Assembly (NCBI RefSeq): GCF_029633865.1
Contig: NC_079213.1
Span: 85,256,303-85,320,302 of the forward strand
Length of the DNA: 64,000 nt
Direction of reading: 5' to 3'
Origin: Lampris incognitus
Taxonomy: Eukaryota > Chordata > Actinopteri > Lampriformes > Lampridae
The translations under genes were made by a program, and so were the position numbers. Below, piece after piece: positions 24,002-37,100 of the stretch (positions within the stretch are counted from its first letter, which is position 1; each line of letters begins with the position of its first letter). The notes beneath the pieces were generated by a model. It searched no databases. It saw nothing but the letters and a program-made list of their open reading frames with translations, and was not told the origin of the DNA.

Positions 24002-25738
24002 CCACTGAGGCCGGATCAGCCCACAACCCCCAGACAGACTGCTTGTAAAGCCCCATGCCCCCACCACCACCGCCCCCCATGTGTTCCTGGTCCTAATGAC
24101 AGCTTGTTGGGGGACAAAATGAGAGGAATCTCTCCAGTACCTCAGAGGAATCACTACAAATCGTTTATCTTTTTATTGTTTACAGAGATCTGTTTGATAC
24201 AATGCCAGTTTGGACACCAATGTTGCTCTGACCTGTACATATAAGAGGTGTTTATACCAAACAAAATGTGGTTTGAGTCACGCTGAGAAATGTTTAAGTC
24301 CCCCTGTGTCTCTGTGATAAGGGCCTTTTTTTTGTTTTTGTTTTTTTTGTTAAATGAATGTGGAGTGTATCAGCTGTGTGTAACCAGCCCAGAGAGTAGA
24401 AAAAGAATAAGCTCATTCTGTCTACATGTCATTTAGTCCGTCATACACTGAACAAGGTGGACAGTGGTTGTGCCCAGCATCATTCAAAACACTATGCTTG
24501 GTTAGCTCTCGTCCGACAAGGATCAAGTAAAATGCTCATGCATCTATCAAAGTCATCCAGTGTTTGGTTCTTAAAGTTCAGTGTTTGGGAAGTTGAGTGA
24601 CCTGATGTCTTTTTTTTTTTTCCAAAGCCATAGTCATCTTATGTAAAACAGAAGGATTGTAATCTAACAGTCTGCTCACAATTTGATTTCACTTCAATTT
24701 TTTGAGTTGCGCATCAGATCCAGTTGGAATCATTTCAGTAACATTGCATTTGACAGGTACTGCTGTTTTTTTTTTCTGGGAAAAAAGGTAAATGGTAAAA
24801 TGATATTTCGATTTTTGACCCCTCCCCTTCCAAAAATGAAAATAAAAAATGAAAAAGCTTTGGCTGGGTCATATCTGCTAGATATCTTATTTGAAAAGTT
24901 GGGAGTCTCGGAATCATGTTCCCACTGGCTTTTTTTCCTCTGACATTCCTTAAATGTCCCTGCGAGCTGGGAGAAGGATAATGGATGCGGGACAGGGGTC
25001 ACTTTCAAGAGCTCTGTTGAACGTTGTGTTAACCTAGCAGGCTTGTAAATAGGCTCTAATGAAACAGGAAAAGTTTACCTTTCAAAAATACAAAATAGAT
25101 GCTTGTCAAATTTATGGCTTAGAAAATATTTTTTAAGCAGGGAAAGAGAATTGTACAACTTGGTATTTTTTAACAAATCAGTCCTTTTTGCCCCCCCTAC
25201 AAAAATGAATAACAGTGGGCCATTTGTATCATCTCCAAATCATTAATATTTTTTTCTGATGTGATTTTACTGACAATTTCTCCTTGACACAGTGCCACAT
25301 AAATGGGGAAAGAACCCCCAATTCCTAGAGCATTTCAACATTTCCGTTCAGTTTTCATTGCACACTACATATCCTTCTTGTATAGTGGACAGAAGAACCG
25401 ATTGAGGAGAGAGCACAGGGTAGCTCATGAGGAGGTGAAATGGGACAGTATTTCTATAAGTGTCCTTCTAAGTTTGGGCAGTGCTGGATTCCCTGTAGCC
25501 TTGTCATGGCCTCAGTGCCTCAGATTCTCCAATGTATGAACACTCAAAAAACATGATGTCCTACTCACAGCAATCACAGTACCGATCTCTCAACAAGCCA
25601 ACTGCAGTATGTCTTCAGCACATGAGCGATTTGTACATTATTTGGTTCAAAGAAAAAAATGCTTCTTCGAATGTTTATGTATGAACTTGAATTTTAAATT
25701 ATTCTTTTTTATCAAAAGCACAGACCTATTTTAAAAGA

Positions 25739-25744
25739 AATAAA
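25739..25744 (+). terminator. Candidate abl2 poly(A) signal AATAAA
   Basis: A canonical AATAAA 1.74 kb after the stop, followed by a TGTTATG/TGTTTATTT U/GU-rich stretch within 25 bases, the expected downstream element. Confidence 0.5.
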
Positions 25745-26140
25745 ATGTTATGTAAATGTTTATTTCATATCCAGGAAACAGTTTTAATGTGTGGTCGCAC
25801 ATTTGTTCAGCGCAATGTTTTTGACTGAAGAGATGTACCGCAAGACTGAGGCCCATTCACCCCTATCTGAATATCTTCTTTATGAATGTATTGTTCTTAT
25901 GTCTGTCATGCCTGAACCACACAGAATGTCCATCTGCATGAGTCTTTACTCTCCTTAGTTAAGAGGGGAAGGACCTTTTTTGTTTTTTCATTTATTGGTC
26001 CAGTTTTAATTTTGGTATGTGATAACATTGTAAATGGAGTCCGGATCTGTTTTCTGTGCACATGCTGGGTCATCACTGCCCATATGTAACATTTTACAGG
26101 CTGAAATTTGCACCGTGCCAGTCACCACACATGAGTATGC

Positions 26141-26179
<39 letters not shown>

Positions 26180-26185
26180 TATATA
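26141..26185. repeat. (AT)n microsatellite
   Basis: Alternating AT with a single G interruption, self-complementary. Confidence 0.95.
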
Positions 26186-27674
26186 ATCTAATGCACACTG
26201 GATCAGGCACATTGGTTCATTGACACATATTGCATCCCAATACTACATAATGTAATAGTTCCACGTGTAAACATCATAGGTGCATAACACAGATGGCAAT
26301 GTCTGTGCTGGTAACTATCAATAGATATTTGTCAGCAAAGTCCTAAACGATTAGTTTTAAGGTACCTTTAAATTTGTGATCATTGGATCCACTTCGCTTG
26401 GTATATGTGCCTCTGGTCAGTTAAATGTTTTTGCAAGAGAGGATGTCATGAAACAAAATGTTTCCTTTATTTTCACTGTGAGGTTCAGATAACAAGAACA
26501 AGAAAGGCCTTTTTGTCAGTCCATACATCAGTGACATTTCTTTTATGATTATTGGTGCCTTTTTGCTTTTTTTTTTTCCTTTATTAAAGAACAGTTTATG
26601 TGCACTACAGGGCAAGAATTTGCAAAAGGTCTCACAATGTGTAATACAGCATTACAATATCATGTATTAGCATTTTCCAAATAGTGCTTTTCTTGAACTT
26701 GTTATAAAATTGATCACTACAGCAAGCATTTACTATGTTATTGGGAGGCGTATGATTAGGAACAAACTTGAAAAAGAGAAGTGCAATTTGTCTTCATTTA
26801 CTATATAATTTATTTGTGGCCATGGGATCATGTTTTTTGCAGTTGCAGTTAGTGATTCTTCCAACAGATGACAATTCACTTCCTGGTACACTAACCCCAA
26901 GCTGCTGCATAGTCTCATAATTAAAAACATCTGCATCTAACATTTGCTGTCTGTGACATTCTTCATTACTGCCTAATACCAATTTGGCCTTTTTGCTCAT
27001 CTTACTACCCTTGGTTTTAGTGCATCTTTCCTGTGGTGCAAGTTTCCCCATATTAGATCAAGCCTTACTTACCAAGACTTTGTTAAAACAAAATCAGTTC
27101 TGTCTCTTGTTGGTAGACCTTGAAACTAGCCAAAATCCAACAGTTGTTTGTCTCATCCGTTGCTTTTTTTTTTTAGACCGATTCATTCTTGCTTTAATGG
27201 AGTAAACACGATAGCATTCAGCCAATGAATGCAGTGATGATTAATTTGGTCCCATTGTTTTCTGATTTAAGTACCCGTTTGTATAGTTGATATTTGAAGC
27301 GACAACAAATTCCCAGCTTCTATCCATACTCTGCAGATTCTCATTATCATTCTCATTTTTTTCCTTTATTTATGCTGCCTGTATTTATACTGTATATTTG
27401 CTTTTCTTATTTCTCCCTGTTTGATCGGAACAGTGCCGGACGACACATCAATATGCCAAAGGCCACTCTTTTCAGTTATGAGTGCAATGAGAACCGGAAC
27501 ACACCATAAACGAATATGTGAATTTAAACAGGGATGAAAAAAAATGGCAGAGATGTTAACATAGTAACTTTTTTATTGTAAAAAAAATATATATTTTGTG
27601 TGTTTTTTATTTAAAGCTCACACATGTTATATTACTGTGAAGTTCTCCTTATCAGTGTTAAACTTATTGTAAAT

Positions 27675-27680
27675 AATAAA
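27675..27680 (+). terminator. Candidate distal poly(A) signal AATAAA
   Basis: The last AATAAA before osbpl9 exon 1; it could end a long abl2 transcript about 400 bp before the osbpl9 start codon. Confidence 0.35.
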
Positions 27681-28083
27681 GATATTGACGAACACGACGC
27701 GGGTTCCTTCTTTAACCACCTTTTTGCAGGAGTTTTAGTACATTACTTTCCTCTGATATTCATAACTGTTCACACTTGCGGCACAACACGTAGACAAAAG
27801 GGGACGAGAGCGCAATATTGGGCTTATACTAATGCAAAGCAGTATTAAAGAAAATCCTCAAGTTTGCACCGAACACAAGTCTTTCGTGCTGTTTTGTTCT
27901 CCAATAGTGTATGCAATACAGATGGCGGGTAAACTCCCCCTTCAGCATCAAGACGGCTCCCGAGCATCCTGCCATATGGGTATCGCCATCATCATGATCG
28001 CCATCATCATCATCCTCTTGATCTAATACATCCGGTTGTCCATATCCGACTCCTCCCCAATCCCATCGGAGTGTAGCGTAAAG

Positions 28084-28194
28084 ATGGCGTCAATCATGGA
28101 GGGCCCGCTGAGCAAGTGGACCAACGTCATGAAAGGTTGGCAGTATCGCTGGTTTGTTTTGGACTACAACGCCGGCTTGCTGTCATACTACACG
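28084..28194 (+). CDS. osbpl9: osbpl9 exon 1 (start codon, PH domain strands 1-3)
   Basis: ATG at 28084 has A at -3 and G at +4, a good initiation context, and is the first ATG in this frame. It encodes 37 residues including [20 protein letters not shown], the opening of a PH domain. The exon ends ACG before donor GTATGT, phase 0. Confidence 0.96.
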
Positions 28195-31100
28195 GTATGT
28201 AGTTCCTCGTGTTTATTGACTGCTGGATAGAGACGCTGCAAAACAGGCGAGTGAAAAAGTTGCCAGTGATTATTGAGCCCAAGCAGCTGAAGAGGGGCCT
28301 GGCGTTTGTCAGGAGTTGGGGAGTCTCAGTTGGCAGAAAGGGGCGGGTGTTATGTCGACAGAACCTTTATTGTCCAATCGCAGCGATGCATAAGGGCCCG
28401 TTGGCGAATCGTGTGACAGTATTTTTTCCACTTCCTGGAATAGAGAGTCCAGAGTAAATCAGCTAGCAAAAGCTAGTAGCGGACCTTAAACGACATACTT
28501 GGACTTTATATTTCTCTTGGTGGAAACAGTTTGCAGTACTCGGTGATAACACCAGAACTATACACAGTTCAATAAACCATTCCTTGTGCAGTTTTACTGT
28601 TCATTTTTGCCCACAGCACATAATTAACAGCTTGAACCTGGAGTGGAGACCTAGTTAAGCTCGCCGTTTTACTAGACGAAGCTAGCACGGAAGGAGCAAA
28701 AGGTTGACTAACTGTAGCTTTAGATGCCAGTTTTTTACTAACCGGCTGTTTAACAAATGCGGGGATGGTTAATGAATCTTGCCCAGGTTTCTACTGTAGA
28801 TGGTGAACTTGACAAGGGCCTTGGCAGTATTTGTAAAATAGTAGTTTCCAGGTAACTTGCGGTCCGCTCCTCATTCATGACAAAACACTGCATGAGGTCG
28901 TCCTGTCCTCCCCTGCAGCCTTTGGCAGACTATTAAGCCAACGGTGGGTAAATTACCTTGATAAATTCAATGTAACTTTAAATTTCTATGTGCCTCTGGA
29001 GCCAAGCTACGACAGGAACTGCAAACCCAACAAGGTCGAGGAGACGTTATTCATACACATTTTATACATTCTTTTTTTTGTGCACGACTCAAGTCCTCAG
29101 TAGATCTTGGCCTGGTAGGTTTAACGCTACTTTCCAGTCAGATTGTAATGAAGAACAGCCTTGCACCAAGGTAGGGCTGCACAACATGTCTCTAAGTATC
29201 ATGACAGACCTTTTTCTCATTGGATCGAAGCTTGTTTTTCAGACAATCATTTGACACTTACATGAGTAAGAACAGTTGTAAAGGGAGACTGTCATCAGCT
29301 CAAACCAGACTTTGATTGCACAATCCATATGCAATACAGGAGACATTTCACTGTGTGGCTTATTTCTGTGGGTTACCAAAAACTGGTCCTGCCTGCATGC
29401 AGTATGTATACCATAATATTTTACCCACGATCATTTTGTATAGGCTAAATTTTATAAATGTTTTTTTACAACACAGACAAATGTAATACCAAAACTTATC
29501 TCTAAATCTCTTGTATCCACAGCATTTAACCCAGATTTGTTCTTATTGTTTTGCAGTCAAAGGATAAAATGATGCGAGGATCCAGGAGAGGTTGTGTACG
29601 TCTCAGGGTAAGATATTCAAAAATGGTGCTGTCCTTGTGCTTATTATTAAGTGAATTGCAAATTCTGCCTGGAATTACTCTACTGCAAAACAAGCTGAGT
29701 TGCTGGTCTGCCGTCATCATGTTATCAGAATAGCTTTTTGAGTTAGGTTCAAGCCTAGAACAGAGAAAAATTTTCTGTATATTTCAGATTGGCTTGGTTT
29801 GATTGAACACATTCTTTTGACCCAAGAGCACCTTGGCAATAATATACTATATAGCACTGTTTCCATCTGTTTAGCCAGGGAGAAAGACTATCAGTCCCTT
29901 ATACCTTTTTCAGATGTGCAAACAGGAAATGTGTTTTTTTTTTCAATGATTTGTTTGACCATTTAGCCTTTATTAGATGGGACAGTAGACATGGACAGGA
30001 AACGCAGTGTGAAGAGAGAGAGAAGGGGAGGACATAGAGATGGGACACTGCAATCAGGCCTCAGCCTACATGGTATGTGCATAACTGTTTGAGTCATCAC
30101 GATGCCCCAAAGTAGATATGTCAAGTGCCCTATTTATTGGCCTACTTCAACAGGTGTAAAAGTTGTCCTGTAGCAGTTTTCCCAACTGAATTGCTCCACA
30201 TTCTTATGCAATTCAGTGAGGGGATTTTGCACATGAGTTTGCAGTAGCTCAAGATCTCCACTAGATGGTAGAAGTTGCATTATTTTGGTAGATTACTTTT
30301 GTACAAGCAGTGGAAGGGAAGGGCAGTTACAAAATAAAGAGGACACTTGATGCAGTGGCATTTCTTAAATGGACTGTGACAATATATAATTATGGGCTTT
30401 TATTGTACTTCTCATCTTTCTTTTTCATAACTGCTAAGTGTAAGGACAGTAAGAGACTGACATTTTTTAGAAAGTCTATGAAGAAACGAACTACTCTCTT
30501 TGTCAAAAATACATGAGAGCTGTTTTGTGTCACATTTATAAAGTAGCATTCAGCTGTCTGTCCAGAAATGATTGGAGACCAAAAGAAGTTTTCTAGTTTC
30601 CAAAGAAAGGTCACCATCACAGAGCTACCTTGCTACTGTAGACCTATGACACAGTGCCCAGGGTGGTGTTGGTCAGTGATGTTTTTTTTCCACAGTGACA
30701 TTCCTGGCATATCAAGGTACATGAGTGCATATTGTTTGCCTGCACACTAAACCAGGCTTCAGTTTAGTTACTGTTCGGCTTCTGTGGCGCACAATGGCGC
30801 TCGTACCTTGGGCAAGTAGGTCCTCTCTACCTCCCCAAATTATTTTGAGCTAATGTAGGTTTATGGAATGTTAAAAAAAAAATCCTTACAAATGGCTTTG
30901 TCTTTGCCTTTCATGTGTGATTGGTTGATAGGAAAATCATCTATCATTTTGAGGTGTAGCTTGTGATTATGCTGATGGTGAATGCAAGCTGAAGCTTGTG
31001 TTAAGGGTTCACATAGTTGTGTCGGCAGCTGGAGAGCCACCGACATGCAATAGCCTAGTTTCCGCAACATTTGTGTTCTTCAGAAATAGAGATGCACCGA

Positions 31101-34100
31101 TTGCAATTCTCTTGGCTGATTCCAATTTCCGATTATTATTTTTTTAAGTCTAACCTGCTGATTCCTTTTTTTTTCCTTTGTTATCTATTACTACTACTTT
31201 TCTCTGCTCCCATTGGGGTCGCCACAGCGGATCATCCATTTCAATCTCTTCTTGTCCTCTGCATCCTCCTCTGTCACGCCAGCCACTTGCATTTCCTCCC
31301 TCACTACATCCATACACCTCCTCTTTAGCCTTCCTCTTTTCCTTTTTCCTGGCAGCTCCATATTCCGCATCCTTCTCCCAATATACTCAACATCTCTCCT
31401 CTGCACATGTCCAAACTAGGGATGCCCCGATCAAGTTTTTTGGGCCCTGGTTTGATTTCGATCATTCAATATTGCTATCTACCGATACCGATCCGATACA
31501 TTTTCCTAGAATAACCAATCCAATGTATATGCTTGACAATTGAAGAGCTCTGCAATGCATTAAGAAAGAAAATGCCTGCATCCAAACTGTTCCTTAATGG
31601 GTTTTTATTTATTTTCAAAATAAACAGTATAAATATGCCTCTTATCACAAGTCCACTTGTAGTGCAGCACTGGTTTTAATTTGTTCTTTAACAAAATAGC
31701 CAGGTAATTGTAAACAAACTAAAACATATAGCTTATTCCACTTAGTGCAAATAGTCCCAAAATGCTTGTCTATTTCCCACATGTTCAGCATCTCTTCGGT
31801 TGCCTGTTTGACATGCTTGGCTGTATGAGACTCGCGAAACGGATGTGAATGCAATACCGCAGGCTTCAACTCAAAAGCGAAGTCGATGCAGTGTGCAGTG
31901 ACGCTAAGCAGTGACATAGGGCTAACAGCAGCAGAACTCCGAATTTCTGTAGTAAATGCAATAGCCTCCATATCTGCAGGCATGAAAATCACTCACCTTT
32001 CAGCAAAATTCGCCGTTTTGAATCCAAAATAGGTAACCTACGTGAATCGTGTAGATCCGCTGAAAAAATATTTGGGGGGGGGGGGTATGGACCGGACATG
32101 GAGTTATACACGAGAGCGCGGAGCCATGGTGAGCTGGCCTATCGAATTCGAATTCGCCTTTTTCATTGACAAAAATATAACCCCTACGAGTGCGAGGGGC
32201 CTTGTGTCACCAGTCTTCTCTGGGAAGGTACCGCTACCCGATTGGTTCGTGAAGTGCTTGTGCAGCGAGTGCTTGTGCTGACCAAAGCGATTGATGGAGC
32301 AGCGCGCGGGGCTGAGCATTCCATGGGGCTGAGGGAAGATGACTCTTTGGACTAACGTTAGCTGACTGATGCCTGCCTGACTGAATTTGGTGAGCGTTTC
32401 AATCATTTCAATATTTTCTGATGTATAACGTTACTCAGGAGCTCTGTTGACATAGCCTAGTCCTACATGATTTCAGGTAGCTAATCTATCACTAGCTAGA
32501 GATTTAAAGAATCCACGTGCTATCGACGCATACGTTAGCTATATTCCACACAGACAGGTGGAGAGATTTGCGTCTTGTGGAAAATTGTTAGCTAGCTAGT
32601 TAGTAGGGTAACGTTAGCTAACGTTAGCTTACACCGTATACGCGGCAGACAAGGTTGTATAGCTAACGTTAGCCCACAAAAAGAAACGATGAACGTTAAC
32701 TGTTGGCTAATTCTCAAAATCTCTAAAACCCATTTCAGGACATGTGGACTGAGGAACTGGTGCGGTGGGAGGCTGAGGTAATGTTAACGCTAGCTAGCTA
32801 TTTTTAGCTAGCTTTTTTTGTTCTAAGTTAGCTAACTCACATTGTAGAATTTGAGTCAACAAATTAGCTAACGTTACGTTAGTGAACGTTAACAATATCA
32901 TAATTTCACTGTCTTATGTGTATGTGTCACAGGACAGGCTTATATCAAAGAACTGGACTGTAACCGTCGATTTATGAGTGGCGCAAGCCTGGGGACTCTC
33001 TAGTGCCTGGCTGTTCCAGGATCACGCTAAAGCGCAGGCGAGCGTAGCGAAATACATCGTGTAAGTTTACATTGACAGAATTATGTTGAGTAATGTTAGT
33101 CAGTGGAAGGGACGTAATGTTACTTATTAACCTACTATATTGTAACTGTAAATACCGGATACCTTTTAATCTGAAATCCAACTATGTATGTAGGCCTAAC
33201 GTTGTGTGTAAAACAATTTTCAATTTTACTCTGTGGGTTAGGGTAACGTTAGGCCTATAGTCTAAGTTACTTATCTGAACTTGTGAAACACTCGTTTACA
33301 CATCTGATTTCAAGTGGACAGATATCTGTATAACATGTAACGTCAGATCCAAGTGTGAACAACCACCACTTATCAATTAAGCTAGAAGTCAACCCTACTA
33401 ACGTTAACATTGTTTTTCCAGAATGAGTGTGTTAGGAGAGAAAGATGCTCTTCTTGTAAAACAAGTGGATGCAGGCATCAAATGCAGCTGGAATTGGTCG
33501 TGGCTTAAACTAGAAGGGAAAATAAGAGTGAAAGAACAAGAGCTCTCATTCCGTCTGTCAGATGTCTTCCGGAAGATCAATAAACAAGGATTCGCACGGT
33601 GCATTCTCTGCCAAAAAGATATAAACTACACCCATACACATGTTGTTAGTATTCCTATCTTGTTTTGCCACTACTACCCTATATTAAAGCTGTGCTCTTG
33701 CGCATTTCATGAGAGAAGTTGTCAGTCTCGTTTCTTATATAGCATAATGTGAACATATACATACTGTCTTGTAATTATGCTTGATTTTTCTCTCAAAGTG
33801 CACCAGATTGATGCATTTAAATATAAAATGTTCAAAATTTCTTCCGGGGGAACATGCCCCCGGACCCCCCTAGAGGGTCATATCCTTCTCACCTTTTTCA
33901 CCCCTGACCCGTTTTCATGCCTGTATCTGATAAAAGACCTCGTAGGTGGTCACGAACTTTGTTGTACAGCTCCCCGTTTACGACAGCTGCGTGACAGCGG
34001 ACTGTGTGGAGGTATTGCAAAACAAAACAAAAGATTGGACTTATTTTCTGCTCAATCCGATCTCCTAAAAAATGCCTGGATCGGCCCCTATCCTTAAGAT

Positions 34101-37100
34101 CGGATCGGGACATCCCTAGTCCAAACCATCTCAATCTTGCCTCTCTTCCTTTGTCTCCAAACCATCCAACCTGAGCTCTCCCTCTAATATACTCATTCCT
34201 AATCCTGTTATTCTGCGTCACTCTCAATGAAAATCTTAACAGCTTCAACTCTGCCACCTCAAGCTCCACCTCTTGTCTTTTAGTTAGTGCCACTGTCTAC
34301 AAACCATGCAACATAGCTGGTCTCACTACCATCTGGTATACCTTCTCTTTAACTCTTGCTGGTACCCGTCTGTCACAAATAACTCCTGACACTCTTCTCC
34401 ACCGTGCCTGCACTCTCTTCCTCACCTCTCTTCCACACTCCCCGTTACTTTGAACAGTTGACCCCAAGTATTTAAACTCATCCGCCTTCGTCACCTCTAC
34501 TCCTCGCATCCTCACCATTCCACTGTCCTCCCTCTCATTCACACATAACTATTCCATTTTGCTCCTACTGACTTTCATTCCTCTTCTCTCCAGTGCATAC
34601 CTCCACCTCTCCAGGCTCCCCTCAACCTGCTCCCTACTCTCACTACAGATTACAATGTCATCTGCAAACATCATAGTCCAAGGAGACTCCTGCCTGATCT
34701 CATGCATCAACTTGTCTATCAACCATTCCAAACAAGAAAGGGCTCAGCTGATCCTTGGTGTAATCCTACCTCCACCTTGAACCCATCCGTCATTCCAACC
34801 GCACACCTCATCACTGTCACACTGCCCTTATGCATATACTACACCACTCCTACATACTTCTCTGCCACTCCCGACTTCCTCATACAATACCACACCTCCT
34901 CTCTTGGCCCTCTGTCATATGCTTTCTCTAAATCCACAAAGACACAATGTAGCTCCTTCTGACCTTCTCTATACTTCTCCATCAACAAAACAAACATTGC
35001 ATCTGTAGTGCTCTTTCATGGCATGAAACCATACTGCTGCTTGCTAATCATCACCTGTCCTCTTAACCTAGCTTCCACTACTCTTTCTCATATTTTCAAG
35101 CTGTGGCTGATCAACTTTATACCTCTGTAGTTGCTACAGCTCTGCACATCACACTTATTCTTGAAAATCGGTATCAGTATGCTTCTTCTCCACTGCTCAG
35201 GCATCCTCTCACTTTCCAAAATTGTACTAAACAATCTAGTTAAAAACTCGACTGCCATCTCTCCTAAACATCGCCATGCCTCTACACGTATGTCATCTGG
35301 ACCAGTGGCCTTTCCACTCTTCATTCTGTTCATAGCTGCCCTCACTTCCTCCTTGCTAATTCACTGCACTTCCTGATTCACTATCATCACATCATCCAAC
35401 CTTCTCTCTCTTCATCAGCCCCTCAAAGTACTCCTTCCACCTTCTCAACACTCTCCTCAATTGTCAGCACATTTCCATCACTATCCTTCATCGCCCGAAC
35501 CTGCTGCACATCTTTCCCAGCTCAGGCCCTCTGTCTAGCCAATCGGAACAAGTCCTATTCTCTTTCCTTAGTGCCCAACCTCTCATACAGCTTACCATAT
35601 GCCTTTTCCTTTGCCTTTGCCACCTCTCTCATCACTGTACCTTGCATTTCGCTGTACTCCTGTCTACTTTCTTCATCTCTCTGACCTTCATCTCTCTGAC
35701 TACCCTCTTCTTCGCCAACCTCTTCCTCTGTATACTTTGCTGTACTTCTTAATTCCACCACCAAGTCTCCTTGTCTTCCTTCCTCTGTCCAGATGACACA
35801 CCAAGTACCTTCCTAGCTGTCTCCCTCACTATTTCTGCAGTGGTTGCCCAGCCATCCAGCAACTGTTCTCTATCACCCAGTGCCTGTCTTAACTCCTCCC
35901 ATATCTTCATGCTGTGGCTGATCAACTTTATACCTCTGTAGTTGCTACAGCTCTACACATGCCATTGCATGTTGTCCATCTTGGGAGAGAGATCCCACCT
36001 CTGTTGCTCTCCCTGAGGTTTCTCCCTGTTAAACTTTTTTTTTTTTTTTTTTTTTTAGGGAGTTGTTCCTTATCCGATGTGAAGGTCTAAGGACAGGGCT
36101 GGGCTGTACAAATAAAATTGACTTGACCTGAACTCCACACAACAGTCTTCCCTCTTCAGCTTCCACCATTTGATCCTTGGCTCTGCCTTCACTCTCCTCC
36201 TCTTCTTGATCTCCAAAGTCATCCTACAGACCACTATCCGATGCTGCCTCAGTACATTCTCCCCTGTCACCACCTTGCAGTTTCCAATCCCTTTCAGATC
36301 CTGACTCCTACACAAGCTATAGTTCACCTGTGTGCACTTTCCTCCACTCTTTTACATCACCCTATGTTCCTCCCTCTTCTTGAAATATGTATTTGCCACA
36401 GCCATTTCCATCCTTTTCACAAAATACACCGCCATCTGTCCTTCCACATTCCTCTCCTTGACACCATACCTGGCCATCATCTCCTCATCACCTCTGTTCT
36501 CTTCACCAACATGCACATTGAAGTCCGCTCCAATCAGCGCACTCTCCTTCTTGGGTACACTCTCCACCACTTCATTCAACTCACTCCAGAATTCTTGTTT
36601 CTCTTCCATCTCACACCCAACTTGCAGAGCATTTGCTCTGATAAAATTAATCATCAACCCTTCGATTTCCAGCATCACACTAAGCACTACATCTGACTCT
36701 TCACCTCCAACACACTCTTGACAAACTCTTCCTTCAGAATTACCCCTACCTCATTTCTCCTCCCATCCACACCATGTTAGAAGAGTTTGAAACCACTTCC
36801 GATGCTCCTAGTCTTACTCCCCTTCCACTTGGTCTCTTGCAAACATAGTATATCTACCTTCCTTCTCTCCATCATATCAGCCAGCTTTCTCCCTTTACCA
36901 GTCATAGTTCCGACTCTCACCTCCACACTGCTACCCTTCCTGCTCTTCCACTGCCTCTGGACATGCCTTCCCCCTCTCCTTCTCCTTCGCCCAACAGTAG
37001 CATAACAGTAGCATAGTTTCCACTGGCACCCTGTTAGCCAACAGTACGGGTGGCAGTTGTTGGTAACCTGGGCCTCAACCGATCCGGTATGGAAATGTGA

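Larger units (their letters stand above)
24002..27700 (+). other. abl2: abl2 3' UTR and abl2-osbpl9 intergenic region
   Basis: AT-rich sequence follows the abl2 stop. A poly(A) signal at 25739-25744 would give a 1.75-kb 3' UTR, and another at 27675-27680 one of about 3.7 kb; long 3' UTRs are known for ABL2. An (AT)n tract lies at 26141-26185. One minus-strand open frame (26794-27051) has no recognised domain. Where the transcript ends cannot be settled from sequence alone. Confidence 0.6.
31417..34118. mobile_element. Inner hAT DNA transposon (2702 bp) inside the RTE LINE
   Basis: Ends are TAGGGATGCCCCGATC and the inverted TAGGGATGTCCCGATC, a 16-bp terminal inverted repeat with one mismatch. 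The 8-bp duplication GTCCAAAC is perfect (31409-31416 and 34119-34126). Removing the element and one duplication joins the two parts of the RTE protein, proving it inserted after the RTE. The left part holds a minus-strand hAT transposase fragment; the centre is rich in the palindrome AACGTT with TAGC steps; the right part holds plus-strand exon-like sequence. A hairpin CCGGGGGAACATGCCCCCGG lies at 33845-33864. Confidence 0.9.

Noticed and set aside
27832..28026. Hydrophobic-ended 64-codon frame just upstream of osbpl9
   Set aside because: The hydrophobic end comes from an (ATC)n-like run; no family match and no conservation evidence.
28036..28083. N-terminal extension of osbpl9
   Set aside because: The in-frame extension has no ATG (it would start at TTG); the ATG at 28084 matches the family start and context.
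36241..36721. Plus-strand open frames of 151 and 129 codons
   Set aside because: They are antisense to the RTE endonuclease, whose recognisable motifs are on the minus strand.
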